Of a DNA stretch of 64,000 nt, positions 13,701 to 28,700 are shown one piece after another. A program made the position numbers and the translations under genes. Below the pieces are notes generated by a model, which saw nothing but the letters and a program-made list of their open reading frames with translations, did no database searches and was not told the origin of the DNA. The stretch's first letter is position 1; each line of letters starts with the position of its first letter. The stretch comes from Nautilus pompilius (Eukaryota > Mollusca > Cephalopoda > Nautilida > Nautilidae): assembly GCA_018389105.1 (NCBI GenBank), contig JACATO010000311.1, positions 1,235,501-1,299,500 on the forward strand, written 5' to 3'.

Positions 13701-16700
13701 AAGAGGTTTGTGTTTTATAATTATTTTCAAACAACTTTGCTTGAGAGATTTTTCTTCTAAAGAAAAGCACCACATGATCAGTTTCATTTTAACATGCTTT
13801 GAAATTCTGATGTTTTTACAATTTTTAACATTACTATACAGATGTAAACTTGTGCAAAGAAAATAAATACTACTTAACTTCTAAAATTTTTCTTTAATAT
13901 TTGTTCAATTTTGACTTATTATATAATCTTACTTTTCAAGTTGCATGAAAAAAATTTTTTTAGTTACATGAACGTTTTTTTTTTTTTTTTTTAAACTAAT
14001 TAGGAGTATTTTGAAGAGCTGGTACAGTTTATGAGTCAGGGTCCAAGCTACATCTTAGTGGTTTCTAAAGCAGGGACTGCAAATAACATTGTCAATGAAT
14101 GGCGCAATATGATCGGTCCCACTATGGTAGAAACTGCAAAAGAAGAAGCACCTGCAAGGTTAGGCTTGTCAACTCTTCTAACATAAATAATTATTTATCA
14201 CTTTGAGTGAATCAGGAATGGGAGCTCATTTCCCTAATTACAATAGATCAGTCACTTCCTTTATTCTTCGATATCTTTGGCTTGTAGGTGCTATATGCAA
14301 AAAGGGAATACCTGAAATATATTGTCAATTAACAGCAACAACAACACAAAATAGTTTTTTTTTAAATAATATCATAATTTATCTATGGTGTGTGGATATC
14401 TGTATTTTAAAGACAGGTGCTTTATAGTGTTGACATGTATATTAGAAATTGGTGTAGGAAATGTCATGTTTTACATAGAATATCAAAAATACCAAGTATG
14501 CAATGGGCTCTGTGATGCATGTTATATCTTTTAAAGAATACATGTTCAAAAGCATTATAGAACCACCAGTATAAGAGTTTCTTTCTCCAATTCTTTCAAG
14601 AATAAATTAATCTTTTTTCTTTGACTTGACCAGTTGTTCTGGTAACAGAGGGCTGATTAAAGACATGCAGATAGGGTATTTTAATAGTTTTTCAAAGTCA
14701 CTAATGTGTTGTTAATATTTATTTATTGCTTTCATTATGAATCATGCATAGTATAATAATTATGGTCACCCCCTGTAACCAAAGACAACTGTTCACAAAT
14801 TACATGCATACACCTGGGTGTGTGAGTTTGCTTGTATTAATAGTAGTTTTCTAGGAGTTTCTAAGATCAGAGAATTTATGGCCACACTATGCATAGTATA
14901 TCTCTTTGGCTTTTCTTTTTTTCTGTTGCTGTTGTTGTCTCATTTGGTTGTTGCATGTATATAATAAATGTTCTACCAAGGATAACTGTTTAATGATAAA
15001 ATTTTTAATGTTTCATCAATGTTTAAAAATATTTTTTGAGAAGCACATTTGCTTTTAGATCCAAAGCCTCAAATTTTATAGATTAACTATGCTAAAATGA
15101 AAGATTTTATAGATATAAGTGGTTGTCTTATTATTAAGTCTGAAAAAAAAATTGTAAAACCTGCTTAGGAAGAATAACAACTACAGAATCTAAGGTTTTA
15201 AGTTTAATTTTTTAAAAATATATTTTCCACAAAATTATTTAATGCAATAAATAATAAAACGCAAAAAAAACAAACATTAATGTGGTACCTGCTGTGAAAG
15301 ATTCACTGTGTAAACACTAGATGCTAGAAGGCTTCTTTTTTATAGTTATGAGAAGTGAAGTTGAAAAAAAACAACTTACTAGTTTTTCAGAATGTAATTT
15401 TTTTGTAATATTAGCTATGTTTTCTTTACAGCTTACGTGCCCAGTTTGGTACTGGGAACTATATGAATGCTGTTCATGGAAGTGAAAATTCTGATATTGC
15501 TGCCAAGTGGGTGTTTGTTCTCCTTCTGTTTGTTTATCCACTCATCTTTCTGCTAACATAGTATTGTTGTTATTTTTTTTTTAATTAAATATCCAAACAA
15601 AAAAAAACATAGGCTGATTTTTGTAAAACTTTAAATAATAATATTTAAAAACAGACTTGTTTGTGCAAAGGTTTCTCATACAAATATTAAACAAAAAAAA
15701 ATGGGACTAAGATGCTTTACAGAGGGGCATGGAGAATTTCTCCCATTTTCCATACTTGCAGGAGGTACCACATACATATAGCCTCAAAACTGTCAGATGT
15801 GTCAGTTTTCTAGCAGTGATATCTGCAGACAGACTTTTTTTTTTCAAGATTGCATAACAAAAGATTTTATATGATGCAGATTTTTGGTTATTGGGCTATC
15901 TAAGAATATTGGTATAACTTGACCATCTGCAGATTAGTCTTAAGATCAGCCTTTTTTGATGCATTCTTGCCATTTACAGAAGTCAGAGATGTTTACAGTA
16001 TCATGTGTTACAATGTAGCAGACATTGTCAACACCTATTGTAATGGATTAAACCAGTTTATGTTTCAATAATGTAGTTTTGGTAACTCAGTTTTTTACTG
16101 TTTTCTTTTACACTTACAGATTGATTTCAGAGCAACTTATTTTTTCATGGACGTGATTGTTTCAGCATGATGTCACATAGCATGTGATCACCTCCCCTCT
16201 AGTGGCAAATTCTTCCAACTCAGGAATGCATTCTCCATGACCCCACTCTCGTTAACATGTGTTACAATTTGGGAGATATAAGCAAGTGTGTTTAGAGAAG
16301 TCATTCTTCTATTTTGCTTTCATTTTTAAATGCAGTATTATTTAAAGGTGACTTTTCTTTAATTTTAAATGCATGATGGTTTTGATGTTTCTTTTTTATT
16401 TCAGTGAGCTAGCATTTTTTTTCCCTGACTTTGTGGTACCCAAAGTTATGCGTGAAGTGAAACCATTAGAGCGAACACTGGCTCTCATCAGACCAGATGC
16501 ATTCAGATTGTATGCAGGTTGGTAAAAGTTACAATCATAAATTGTTGTGAGCTGGTAACTCTTCAGCACAAGTTCTTTATGTCACTGGTGTTTATTAGAA
16601 TCCTGAATATCTGCAAAGGAACAGAAAATCTTCAAACACGATATTTTATAATCAATATCATTAAAAATATCCTGGTCTGCTTTAGGTTTTTAACTCTTGA

Positions 16701-19700
16701 TAAAGACACTGTTTGTTCTTCAGGTACTTTAAAGGTTCAGTTTAATGAACCTATATTTCTTTTCTCTGCCTTGTTAATCTTTGCATTACATTATATTCAA
16801 AGTTTTTTTCCACATCTGAGTCATTGATGAAGCTATTCTCTATGGATATGCTTGTTATTAGTACAGCTGTATTGCATTAAGTTCATTTGCAAGGTGAATT
16901 GGTTTTTCCATGTTCTTTCTCTTCCTCTCCAACTACCAGAGGCATCCTTGTTGAGCATATGTTTGTCATACAGTGAAACTAGTATCATAATCTTAGCATC
17001 TTTGCTATGCATAATTACACAAAAGACACTCTAAACTTACAGAAGTTAAAAAATATACAGAATAGAATATAATAAGAACAATTTAAAAAAAAAACAGATT
17101 GTTTGCTAAGTGCATTGAGAAATTTGTAAAGTAGTCTCTTTGCTTAAGGACTTTAAAACAAATTATAAATCTGAGACTCTGAGTAAACTCAGTGACATTA
17201 TCCAGATTAGATATAGTTAAATTGCAGTGCTACCAGGTAGTAATTGTTAAAGATGCTCAAACATTTTAGATTGGCACTGATGTGTACTGTTACTTAAATC
17301 CATTTATGGTTGCTTTCTTTATCTGCTGTATAACCTTATCACTAGATGAGATCATGGAAAAGATTGAAGAAGCTGGCTTCCAAGTGGCCCTGAGTAAGGA
17401 GATGCAGCTGACTAAAGAGCAAGCTGAAGAGTTCTACAAAGAGCACAAAGACCAGGAATACTTTGAAGAGTTGACCACAGAGATGTCTAGGTTTGTTTGA
17501 GTTATCGTGAATCTACTATGGGATCATGTAAGTGCCTCTTTTTGGGGTGAGGAGAGAGGAGTAAAGCAATATCTTCCAGGTTGGGCCAAAGTTTGTTGTG
17601 ATGTTCTAAACAGTTTTTAAAAAATTTTTTTGATGATGATAATGTTGGCTGGTCCTTAGAGATCATGAAGAATTATTTTATTTTCTTGAATTTTAATAAA
17701 AAAGTTTGAGTGTTTTGAAAGGAGGTTATATAGTGTAAATAGATTGGTTACACATTTAATGATTACAGCTGCTTACAAGTAAGGTTAGTTTAATTAATGT
17801 TTTTCCCTTCTGTGTACTTTAAGATGCACACAGATTCATCCACAATATAAGAAAGACACAACATGCTTGCTTCAGCCATCTTTATTAACCTACATCATCA
17901 TACAATACATCAGTTCATATTAAAGGCAAATTCACATGGCAGTTCACTAAAATGGTAGAATTGCATCATACTTCATCATTCTTTCCAAAATAAAGAAAAT
18001 AGTAAATCTTAGAATTTTGACAGTTGGATTTAAAGAAAAATTAATTAATTTTAATAGGTCTCTGTGATAATACTACACTTTAGTTTTTTTTTAAAATTAC
18101 CACAGAACTGAAAGGACAATTCATTGTAAATCAAACACGTGTGATAATCATGTCTGTGAGCTTATGTTTAATAGGTCTATAATGGCATTATTTCTTTGTT
18201 TCTGATGGACTTTCACAAACCTATTCCATTTCTTTTTTCTTTTAAATGAGATAACTGAAAGTTCTATAAGTGTTGATAGTCCATCTGTACTATGGATTAT
18301 AATCTAGTTACTGAATTAAAGGATGAAATCATATTAATCTGTGGTCATAATTCTAATTTTATAAAATGTTAGTCTAGGCTAAGAGAAATGGTTATATGAA
18401 AAGCATGTTCTCTGGCTGTGTGGAAATCACCTTTCAAAATTATACTTTTAAGTAATATGCAGTTTCAACCTGACACTTCCTGAGATTAGCACATAGTCTT
18501 TAGATTTACTTGGCATGACTCTGATCCTCTTGTGATAATCTTTGACAAGATTTGTCAGTCTCAGTGATACATTTTTCAGGTATATGCACAGGTTCAGCTT
18601 GTTCACTTTATTCTCTCATGCGTAGAACTCTTTGTATTCTATGCCATCAGTCACATTGTTTCTTTTTCTTTTTCTCTGCTACATCCTAAGATGGAAACAG
18701 TTTGTTCTCTCTCTTCTGTTCCAAAAGGACTTTATCACTAACTGCAATATCATTTGCTTCAGCACCTCTTTTCTTATTAGCATACAGGTTCTCTCTAGAC
18801 TTCATTTCACTGTCTCTTTCCTTTACTTCAGTGTCACACTCATTGTCATGCAACTCTGTTAGCTTGGTTTTTATTATATGGCCAAATATTTCAGCCATAC
18901 TAACTCAAATAGTTGCATATAGTTTTGTATGATCTAACTGCATTTCTTTTCTCAAATCTTTCTTCTCTGCTTATGCAATCTTGTGATGTTTGAGTGAGAA
19001 TAGAAAGGTTCTGCCATTCCAAATTTCTATTAGCCTTGGCCTAATATGGAGTCACTCTTCGATGGCTCATTTCTTGTTCATTCAGAAACTATTAAAATTT
19101 TATCACAGTAAACTGTGGATCATTGTCACTCTTAGTGTGTATAGCAGGCCATGGACAACAAATATATTCTCAAGGTATTCTTTGGTTTTCTTGATGCTAG
19201 TGGACTTCATTACTCCAATTTTATAGTATCTGTTATAGTAATCTACTACAGCAAGGATACAATGACTATATGGCAATGATCCAAGATAGTCCACTGCCAG
19301 AACTTGCTACACTACCAGATCTTTCTCTCAGTTTTGGTAATTGGTTCCAGTATGCCACACCCTTCTGCACCTTGACAGCCATTGCAGAATTTGCAATGTT
19401 TCTCAGCATTCTTATAAATTCTAGATCACCAGATTTTGCTTCTCAGTCATTGTTTGGTATAGATTATCTCCATAAGCCCTTCATGTGCAAGTCCTGTAAT
19501 GTTGCCTAAGTTTTTCTTGGACCTCAGTTCTTATCTTGCCCAATTGCACACACAACTCATTGTTGTTAAGCAAGCATTTTCTGTATGTAATCTTATTTCA
19601 CTTGTCAGAACTGAGACAACTTTGGACCTTCTTCATTTCTCAATCATTTGCTGATATCTCCCAAACTTCATGAATTGATACTATTTTTTGACATTTGCTC

Positions 19701-22700
19701 CACTGTAAATCTGATGCACTTTTTGAGCACTCTGCTATAAGAGAGTGCTACTAAGTTAGATTTCTGTCCCAATAATCTTGAAACTGAGTCTGCTATGTTA
19801 TTTGGCCCTGAGATATGTTTAACTGTGAAGGACTAAGGTAAGAGTCTAAGTATGCATCTCTCTATCCTTGCAAAAGGCTTTAACCATAGCAAATAGATAG
19901 TCCAAGTGGCAGGCATATAGTCTGTTAAATCAAATTCAGTGCCATAAAAGTAGATGTGGAACTTTCCACAGGTCCACACCAGAGTTAGCACCCTTTTCAC
20001 AGTCTATAAATATCTCTCTACATCCATGAGGCCACAATTTGCACAACCGATAATTCTCTCTTTCTCATCTTCTTCTTGGATCAACACAGCACCATGTCCT
20101 ACTGCTCTAGCATCTGCTATTAGACTCGTCTTGACTCCTAGCTGGAAATATGCTAAAATTTTGGCATCAGCAAGTTTCTACTTCATTTCAATGAAGGCAC
20201 TTTTTTTCCAAATACAAACGGCACACACCTTTCTTAGTGAGCCTTCTTGGAGACTCATTCTGTAGCTAAATTCAGAATGAACCATGCCAAAAAGTTTACA
20301 GAACCAAGAAAACTTCTCACTTCTGCATTTTCAGGTTCTCAAGTACCTTTGATCTTTCACTCTTTCTTCGATAGAATTAATGCATCTGTTCAATGTAAGG
20401 GCTTACTTTATCTTGCCTTCTCATTAGTACACTTTCAAGTCTTCAGTCGTGTGCACTTCTGTTATGAACAACCATGCATCCTTATCTCATGAGATATATC
20501 CTGGACACATTCACAACCTTGAAGTACATCTTAGGTTATTTTCTGATATGTTTTGGAAACTGCACTTATTTCCAAAATTAATCTCTTAAATCAGAATAAC
20601 TCTATTTTTGTTAAAAGTAGTTTGTCCTGGCTTCTGGATTTTAACATTTGCTATTGGGAAACCACCACAACATGGCTTATCTAAGTTGTTAGACTTATTC
20701 TGGACTTTATTATATCCATTGCTAGATACTCATCTAATTTGGCTTGTATCTCTCTTTTTTAAAAGCTGAATGCTGTATATGTAAAAGGTCGAGCTACACT
20801 AGGCACATCTTTGTTGATGTGAATGTCTATCTTTTTATTACCAACATCTACAAAAATCTTATATTTTGTCAGACTTTTTGTGACATTACTAAATTCACTG
20901 GAACATCAGTCTTTAAAACTCCTAATTTTGTAGTTCTTTTCTTATCCAGCAAAGGCTCACCTTCTACATCAATGGCCATAAACTCTGTTTTCACGCTGTT
21001 ATCATAAAATTCAGTCATGACTGTGAAGGTCCCTCTAAGGGATAATGATGTTTTGGAATGCAGACACAGAGTTGCTCAGAACTTTTTTTGACTTGCACTT
21101 TATTTCCTTGCTTTTCATCTGTTTTTGTAGATACTTATTTATTATATGTATTTGCACCAGAGTCAGTATTCATTTTGATATTATCAATGTCACCAATCTT
21201 TACCTTTACTAAAATTAAAAGCTGAATGTTTTGCACAAAAGACACAAAAATTGTATGCTCACCTGACTCCACAACATCCCTGGTATCATTCTGAGTAAGT
21301 ATATATTGTTCTTGGTCTTTCACCTGCTTGCAAAATGTTCTCTCTGGCCACATTTTTTACAGTTACTATGAAATCTCAGGTTTTTTGCTGTTTTCTTCCT
21401 AACCACAGCTGTAACATAAATGTTTGTTACATAGTCCTCTGCCTCTACTATGGTCTCTAGACATGCTGCCATTCCAACTTGGCTAACCTCATCTCTTTGT
21501 CTTTCTTTATTGCCATGCCAATATGATGGGCCTCCTCAGAAACTGGCAACCTCCTCTTGATGGGGTCTGATGCCTACTTGAAAATCTAAGTACTTCTTCC
21601 TTTTCCTAGATGTGCATACCCTGCTTCTGCTGTTCAACAGCTTCAGCTACACAGGCTTGTTTCTGCAATTCTTGCAATGTCAATTCATGGCCCTGTTCAA
21701 ATAATTTACAACATAGTTAGGTAGAGAGGCATGTCTGAATGATCAACCTCTTATTTGTTCATCTCTGTTCGTAGAATAACAATGTGCTCCCCTTTCCTAC
21801 AGCCTAGTGATGTACTAGCTTATCGTTTCTTCCTCTAGCTGCATCATTTTACAAATCAAATGCCTCTCATACATGACATCCACTTTGGGAACATAGTAAT
21901 TAGTAATTAGTGTAATAATCTGTTTGCTTACATGAAGTCTTGCACTTTAAACTACAGCTTCTCCCTCATGATACTCACTTCCAACCAGGGTCTGCTTGGG
22001 TCACAGTAAAATAATTCATAGTGGGAACTCAGTAACCTTAATCTTAATTTAAAAAACAAAAAACAATGATGAAATTTTTAATTAAATGGCAAACACCATG
22101 CTTTTAGTATCCTAAACTATTATACCACTTGGTGAGGATATCTAAATTCCAATACCTTTCCTTGGGTTTCATTCTGGAACACTAGTGAGAAAAGATGAAC
22201 TGAAAATTGTATGTATGATATACACTGAAAGAAATTAACCACTTTAAGTGGTTACCAGTTTTATTTCTAATTACAAGCATAGCATTATTAGTTTTAAGAG
22301 ATATTTTAACCTTTTTTGGATACGATATTTGCCATTTTTTAAAGTTTTGTTTCAATATTTATACTCCTTGTCCTCTCTGAGGTCCTGGGAAAGCTGGGCC
22401 ATAACTGCCAAACAGTCAATTATTTTATCTACAGTGGCATAACAGACCCACTCTGCCATCTCTGTGACTCAAGGTCAGGGTTGCTCTGTTACTTATTACC
22501 ATCTCTTTACCAATGAATCTAAAGCTGTGTCTATGCTATCCCTTTATTTTATTTTTACAGGTCTCTAGTAGCTATTGAAAATTATTTCTCTCTGTGTTAA
22601 TCTTTGTATTTAGGAAAAAATTACCCAGAATTTTTATTTTTATCATTATTCAATTTTAAGTGGTTACTATCAGGTTTAATATCAAGACCTTTGAGGGATC

Positions 22701-25700
22701 TCAGTTTTGGTAGGTTTATTTGGACAACAGATGCAGCTTAGGAAAAAAAACTGTCAGTATTCCTGGAATTACTGTGATTGTGATGAGGCTAAACTCTAGT
22801 TTATTTAGTGCTTATTGGGAACTCCTGCCTGATACACGTTGGTGAAGGGGTGGATTAAAGTATGCAGACATCCATTCCGACTAACATTTGTCCAGAATTA
22901 GTATAGCATAGTTTTACACATGGGTTGGAGTTTTCTTTTCCTTGAAGTGTTTAAACAGATAATTCCACTTTAACTTTCAAATGTTTTAAATTGATCTAAA
23001 GCTAATAAAGCCAATGCTATATTAGTGTTTAGTCTGTGTAACATTTCTCTTATTTTGGGGAGAGTTCTCTATGGACTGGCCTCGAACTGAGTAGGTGTGA
23101 TTATTATTCCTTACTTTTGATAGCCTATTTCCTTACACTCTAGGGATTAGTTACCTCTGCCAGCTTCTACCAACAAGTATCCAAGACATTTATAGAATTT
23201 GGGTGTAATGTATCACTTTCTGGGGATTTATCTTATTTAATTTTCTAACAGTGTTTTATCTCTTGAAAGGTTAGGGGCCTTCACAGAGCTCAGCTCCTAT
23301 GGGTTCTAACCAATCCCCTATATTTTGAAAAAGTAAGTCCTGATCATATGACGAGGTTTCTAAGCAGGTATATAACTTCTTATATCATTGGGCTTCTTTC
23401 CAAAAATCTTAATTTTTTCAGTTATGGTCTCACCAATTTTAGCTTTCATACTATGTACTAGCCCTAATCTGTAGTCCTTTAGCACCTTTTTATTTATTTT
23501 ATTTTTTATCTTTTTTTTTTTTTTAACAGCAGCTATTTTTATATGTTTGGGGAACTAAGTGTGACATTTTGAAACTTTGGAACACAAGAGGCAGATTAAC
23601 GAATACTATCACATCTAATGGCTTTACTTTATCAACTCCATTATTCTGTATTTGTACATAAAATAATAATTGAGAACTTAAAATATTAGGTTGTTACAAA
23701 AGTTTTGTCGGTGTTTTTTTTTACTGCAACAATAGGACTTCATATCGCTGCTGAACATGAAGTTTATTAACCAAAGTAAGTTCCATTACAAACATACACT
23801 TCTACCAACAAGTTACAAGTGCATTTATACCATTTTGAAAAAAATCTGAATTTCTGGAGTCCATTAGCTGTTGGAAGGCAGTTTCAATTGCTGCTAGTTG
23901 GAGAAGAATTTCATATGGAGGAAGTTGTCGAGGTGTTTGAAATAGTGGTAGTCTGTGGGAGAAAGGTCTGGTGAATAGGCTGGGTAATGGAGAACTTCAT
24001 ACTCCAAAGTGTTCAGTTTCTGAAGAGTCACTTTCGTAACATGAGGACAAGCATCATCGTGAAGCAGGATTGGGCCTCTTCTATTCACCAATGTCGGCTG
24101 TTGTTTGGAGAGTTTCTGATGAACAACGTTTAATTCACGACAGTACCTTTCAGCTGTGATGGTTTCACCAGGTTTTGCAAGAAGTTACAGCAAATGACAC
24201 CAGTTGCAGTCCACCAGACAGTGACCATGACCTTCTTTGGGTGGAGGCTGGGTTTTGGGATATGGTTAGGTGTCTTGCCTCTGTTGAGCCACTGTGCTGA
24301 TCATTGTGATTGTTGTAAAGGATCCATTTTTCATCGCACATAATGATTCGGTTAAGAAATGGGTCGTTTTTGTTTCCTATGACAAGCGAAGAGCAGATCT
24401 TCAATTGATGATTTTGTTGTTGTTCATTCAAATTGTGAGGCTCCCACTTGTCAAGCCCTTTCACCTGGCTGATTGCATCAAGATGCAGGGAAACAGTTGC
24501 AGTGTTTACATCAAGCTCTCCAGCAATTTTTCGCACTGTTTTTGTTGGATCGGCTTCAACTGCTTTCAGACAGTCAACATCAGAGCTGGAAAGATGTCCA
24601 CTACCTTCCTTATCTTTGAGGCTCACATCTCCTGATCGAAACTTTACAAACCATCGCTGTACTGTGCGCTCATTTGCTGTGTCCTCACCCTGTGCTCACT
24701 CACTCTGTGGCCTAGTTTGAACTCATGAAGCAAAATGGCACAAAAAGCTTTTCTATCCATACTTCACTCAGAATCCTGAAACAAATATCCATTTAATGAT
24801 TTTTATACAGGTAGGTCTTGCATAATGTATGCCAAAGCACATACTACAAAACGGTATATAACTTATCTACATACACCTTCACAAGCATGCAAAAAATAAA
24901 TCCCAAGTTAATATATAAAAACTGACAAAACTTTTGTAACGATCTAATACCTATAATTATACAGAAACTATTATAAAATACTGTAAGACAAATACTAAAT
25001 ATGTTTTCTTGTAAACTTTGAATTTCATTTTCTTTCTTTCAATTTTTAAATTGCCTTTCATAATGATTATCTATTAAAATAAATTATCTAAAATTTAATT
25101 TAAAAATGTTGCTTTAAATTTAACATTAAAATGTTTGTTTAGTGGTCCTCTTTTGGCTCTGGGACTTGCAAGAGAAGATGCTATACAAGGTTGGAGAGAA
25201 CTATTGGGACCAACTGTGGTGGAAAAAGCCAAGGAAGAAGCCCCAGAAAGGTATGTACACAGAAAAATAGTATCTAATTCTATTGCACTCTCTACTAGTC
25301 AGCATTTCTGTACGGAAGAGCAACATCCATCCATTTCCCTATTCACCATTTCATCCTAATATGCTTTAGATATGGTTAAACATGTGTTGCATCTATGTAG
25401 AGATTAAAAGTACAGTGAATCCAAAAAAAGTATTCAACCATCATGGAGTATACAGTATTTGACAAAGCTGTTTGTTGAAATAAGTTTACATGCATCCATC
25501 ACCTGGTTTCTATATATAACAAATATAATTAGGAAAAGAAGTGTTGTGGATATCATTGCTTTCATATGCTATTTACCTTGTGTTTATTGCAGCATAAAAA
25601 TTGTTGCAAAATAATTACAATATGATTTTGTTTGTGTAGAATTTGAAATAACAAAAAAAATTTATGATTCTTCCCTTTTATATTCTGGAAAAGTTGTCTA

Positions 25701-28700
25701 TCAGCAGTGAGGCTGCAAATAAATATGTTGAGGAATTTGTTAAGTTGATGACTGATCACAACCTCACTACAGAGCAAATTTATAACTGATGAGATAGGAT
25801 TCTTTTGCTGATGCCTTCTACATAATACTCTGATGACTAGTGAGAAGTATTGGGTATCTGGCTTGAAAGTGTCCAATAAAAGGCTCACTGGACTGACCTG
25901 TGCTCATGTTGTCAGAATTCACAAGTATAAATTTGGCCTTGCACCTTCAAGGGGGTAAAAGTATTTTCCCAGTACATTACCATTCAAATAAGTGGGCATG
26001 GCTTATGCAGGATCCTACCATTGACTTTGTTCCAGATTTTGGTGCTAGATAATTGTTCTACTCACCCAGATGCAGAGTAATTGGTTTCTGTGTTTCTGTG
26101 AATGTTTTTGGCACATACTTAAAACCCTAAAGCATAACTATTGAAGAGAATTTATATGTAAAGTAGTTAAACAAATGGAATGAGTAGTGTAGTCTATCAA
26201 GAGTTAAGAGAAGATAATGTAGTAAAATTGATTCAGTGTGATAGTAATGCACCAGTTTATCAAACTTTTATGGATGCAAAAATTATTGATGTTGTGATGA
26301 ATGTGCATTTGGTGGAAAGGGAAGTTAGTCATGATAATGAAACGGTCACGGCCACTCCAGAAAAAATAACTATAGATGTGGTAATAGCTCTAGCAAGCCA
26401 TTTAACCTTTTTAGAGCAAAAGTCATTTATAACTCAACAAGAAATAATGAAACATTGCCACATTCAGGATAGGTTCATTCTGGAAAAACCTAACTTAAAA
26501 AAAAATAACCCTGCCAGTTCTTTAAAAGAAAAAATCAAGAGCTTGTGCCCAGCAGTCTTGTTTCTCCAGGCTCTTCCCCTAACCAATTACTTTATGTTAC
26601 AGAACTGGAATTACCTTACTGTACATTAAGTGACATAGATGGTGACCATCCTATGCCTACACTTAATCAAATGCCTTATAGTCTCCTGTAGTCTATACTT
26701 CTGTCACCCCTGACTCTGTTATGTATTCTTGTGTTGCCTCAACATCTTTTGTAACAGATATCACTGTTTAATTCTTGCTACTAATGTGCTTACATTCTTC
26801 CATTTGCAAGCAGAGACATAAAGAATTCTTTAGTAAGTTAAAATTATATTTTCTTTAAAATTGTTGATTTTATTTATGTAAATTATGTGATTTAATTTTG
26901 AAATTTTAAAATGTATTTTATTCGTTAGTATTTGTATAATATGTAAATGCTAAAGTAGGTTAGGGGAGAAAAATAAGGTCTGAATCCTGACCTATATGAT
27001 GTCCAATAAATACTGATTATCTGAAATTCTCTTGGTTCTCAGCATTTTGGATAAACAAGATCATACTGTTTTAACATTTAATATTTTACTTGCCAATTGA
27101 AAATTTATGCTTTTTTTTTGTCAAAAATAACTTTAATGCAAGATAAGGATGTTAAGGAATGAAGTCCATAAGTTCATTTAATGATGATGAGATAAGATTT
27201 ATTCATAATATTGAGAATACAACTTTAATTTCATTTTATGAGTTTCTTTCTAGGCTGTAGAGAAAGAGTAATTTTTGATAATTTGACTGATCAAAGTAAA
27301 GTTGATAGTGTTGTAAACTGAATAGAAATTGCACAGTTTACAGCAGTAGTTGAAGTAACATGTCCTGTCTGTTTGAGGATATTCTGTTTTTATGATGAGC
27401 ATCTGAGGATATTAGCTATTTTAAAATAAAACATTTTAAATGAACTTCATTTTATCACTTGTTTCTTTTTTGCCATCTTTAGGATGGTCCTGATAAAGAC
27501 TGTTTGGTTGCGAAACTAACTAATTAAGTAACTTTGAGTTTATCATGGAGATGGTTCCTACATCAAATTTTATTTCTGGAATACTTTTGGGAATATTCCA
27601 GAAGACATTAGCAGGTAATGTTTTCCAAAGGCTAAAACTAACATCATAAGTGACACAGTGAAATATAATATTTTTTTCTCTATGCTCTATGTATTTTGTT
27701 GTTAGTTATTTCATGCCCATGTATGGTGCATGTGTGTGTGTGTGTGGGTGTTTTTTTTTCCCAGCTTTCGAGCTATGTACAGCATGGATGAGGTTGGTAT
27801 CAATCTGCTTCATGGCTCTGACTCACCAACGGATGCAGAGAATGAACTGAACTTCTTTTTCCCTGTTGAAGAGACAGTTGCTGTGATAAAACCAGATGGC
27901 TATGCTACTAAAGGTAAAGTCACCTTGGAATTACAATAAAATTATGAATGTTTTTCTTTTTTTCCAATGTAGCACGACAAAGAATAAAATTTTAAATGGA
28001 AAAGTAAAAAAGCACAATTTTCTTTAAATTATTAAATTTCACTCACAATGACCTTAAGCAAAGCTAAAATGATTGCAAGCAAAAGACTAATGATTTTAAA
28101 AGTCTCAAAATATTACCCTCTTTTTAAATGTTACCCTTTAGCTATTATATGCTATGTTCTTTCTTTAGTTACAGTTTCAGTCTTTTACTGAAAAACAAAA
28201 TATTAAGTTCAACATAATTTTAAGGTTTTTCTGTCTACCATTTTTAGAGAAAATAAAATAAGTAACAGACTATATTTGTATACAATATATACCCACTTCA
28301 CCAGAATACAATAGATGAAAATACATTTTTATGTAGTTTTTACGGTGATTAAAGAATATCTACATATACTATATTTCATATGTGATGTCACGTATATACC
28401 ACATAGGTCTTCACAGAGTGAGCAGATAGGTTGCCAACCTCATGTTCTGATTTCAACTTTCAATACCTCTGCACAGACCTGCCTGACTTGTGAAGTGGTA
28501 CCAGACATTAGATCCAAACCAGTATAACTTTGTCCTTCACAGCTGATACTGATTTCCTCAGCTCTGCCACTTTGACAAGGAATACAGGTGGAATTTTGGA
28601 GAGAATGATGCATAGTTGTCTGTACTGGTAGGTGAAGCAGAAGAACAAGCTTAATCCTAACCAAGCTGCATAATGCTGAGACCATTCAACATTTGGTCAG

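Larger units (their letters stand above)
18560..22010 (-). mobile_element. Ty3/Gypsy LTR retrotransposon relic (K02A2.6-like), gag-pol remnants
   Basis: Minus-strand remnants appear in the standard order: gag with a zinc knuckle, retropepsin, reverse transcriptase, RNase H, integrase and integrase C-terminus. Every part has stops and frameshifts. The element lies antisense within intron 11 of the dynein-chain gene. Ends and LTRs were not found, so the borders are approximate. Confidence 0.8.
16461..27840 (+). other. NDPK domain B exons
   Basis: Exons 16405-16517 (3' part), 17346-17490, 25143-25250 and 27765-27913 (5' part) encode LERTLALIRPDAFRLYA, DEIMEKIEEAGFQVA, SGPLLALGLAREDAIQGW and INLLHGSDSPTDAENELNFF. 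The catalytic His is kept, but the Lys of the usual IKPD motif is Arg (LIRPD), which would weaken phosphate binding. The 7.6-kb intron 17491-25142 carries a Gypsy relic and a mariner element. Confidence 0.88.
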
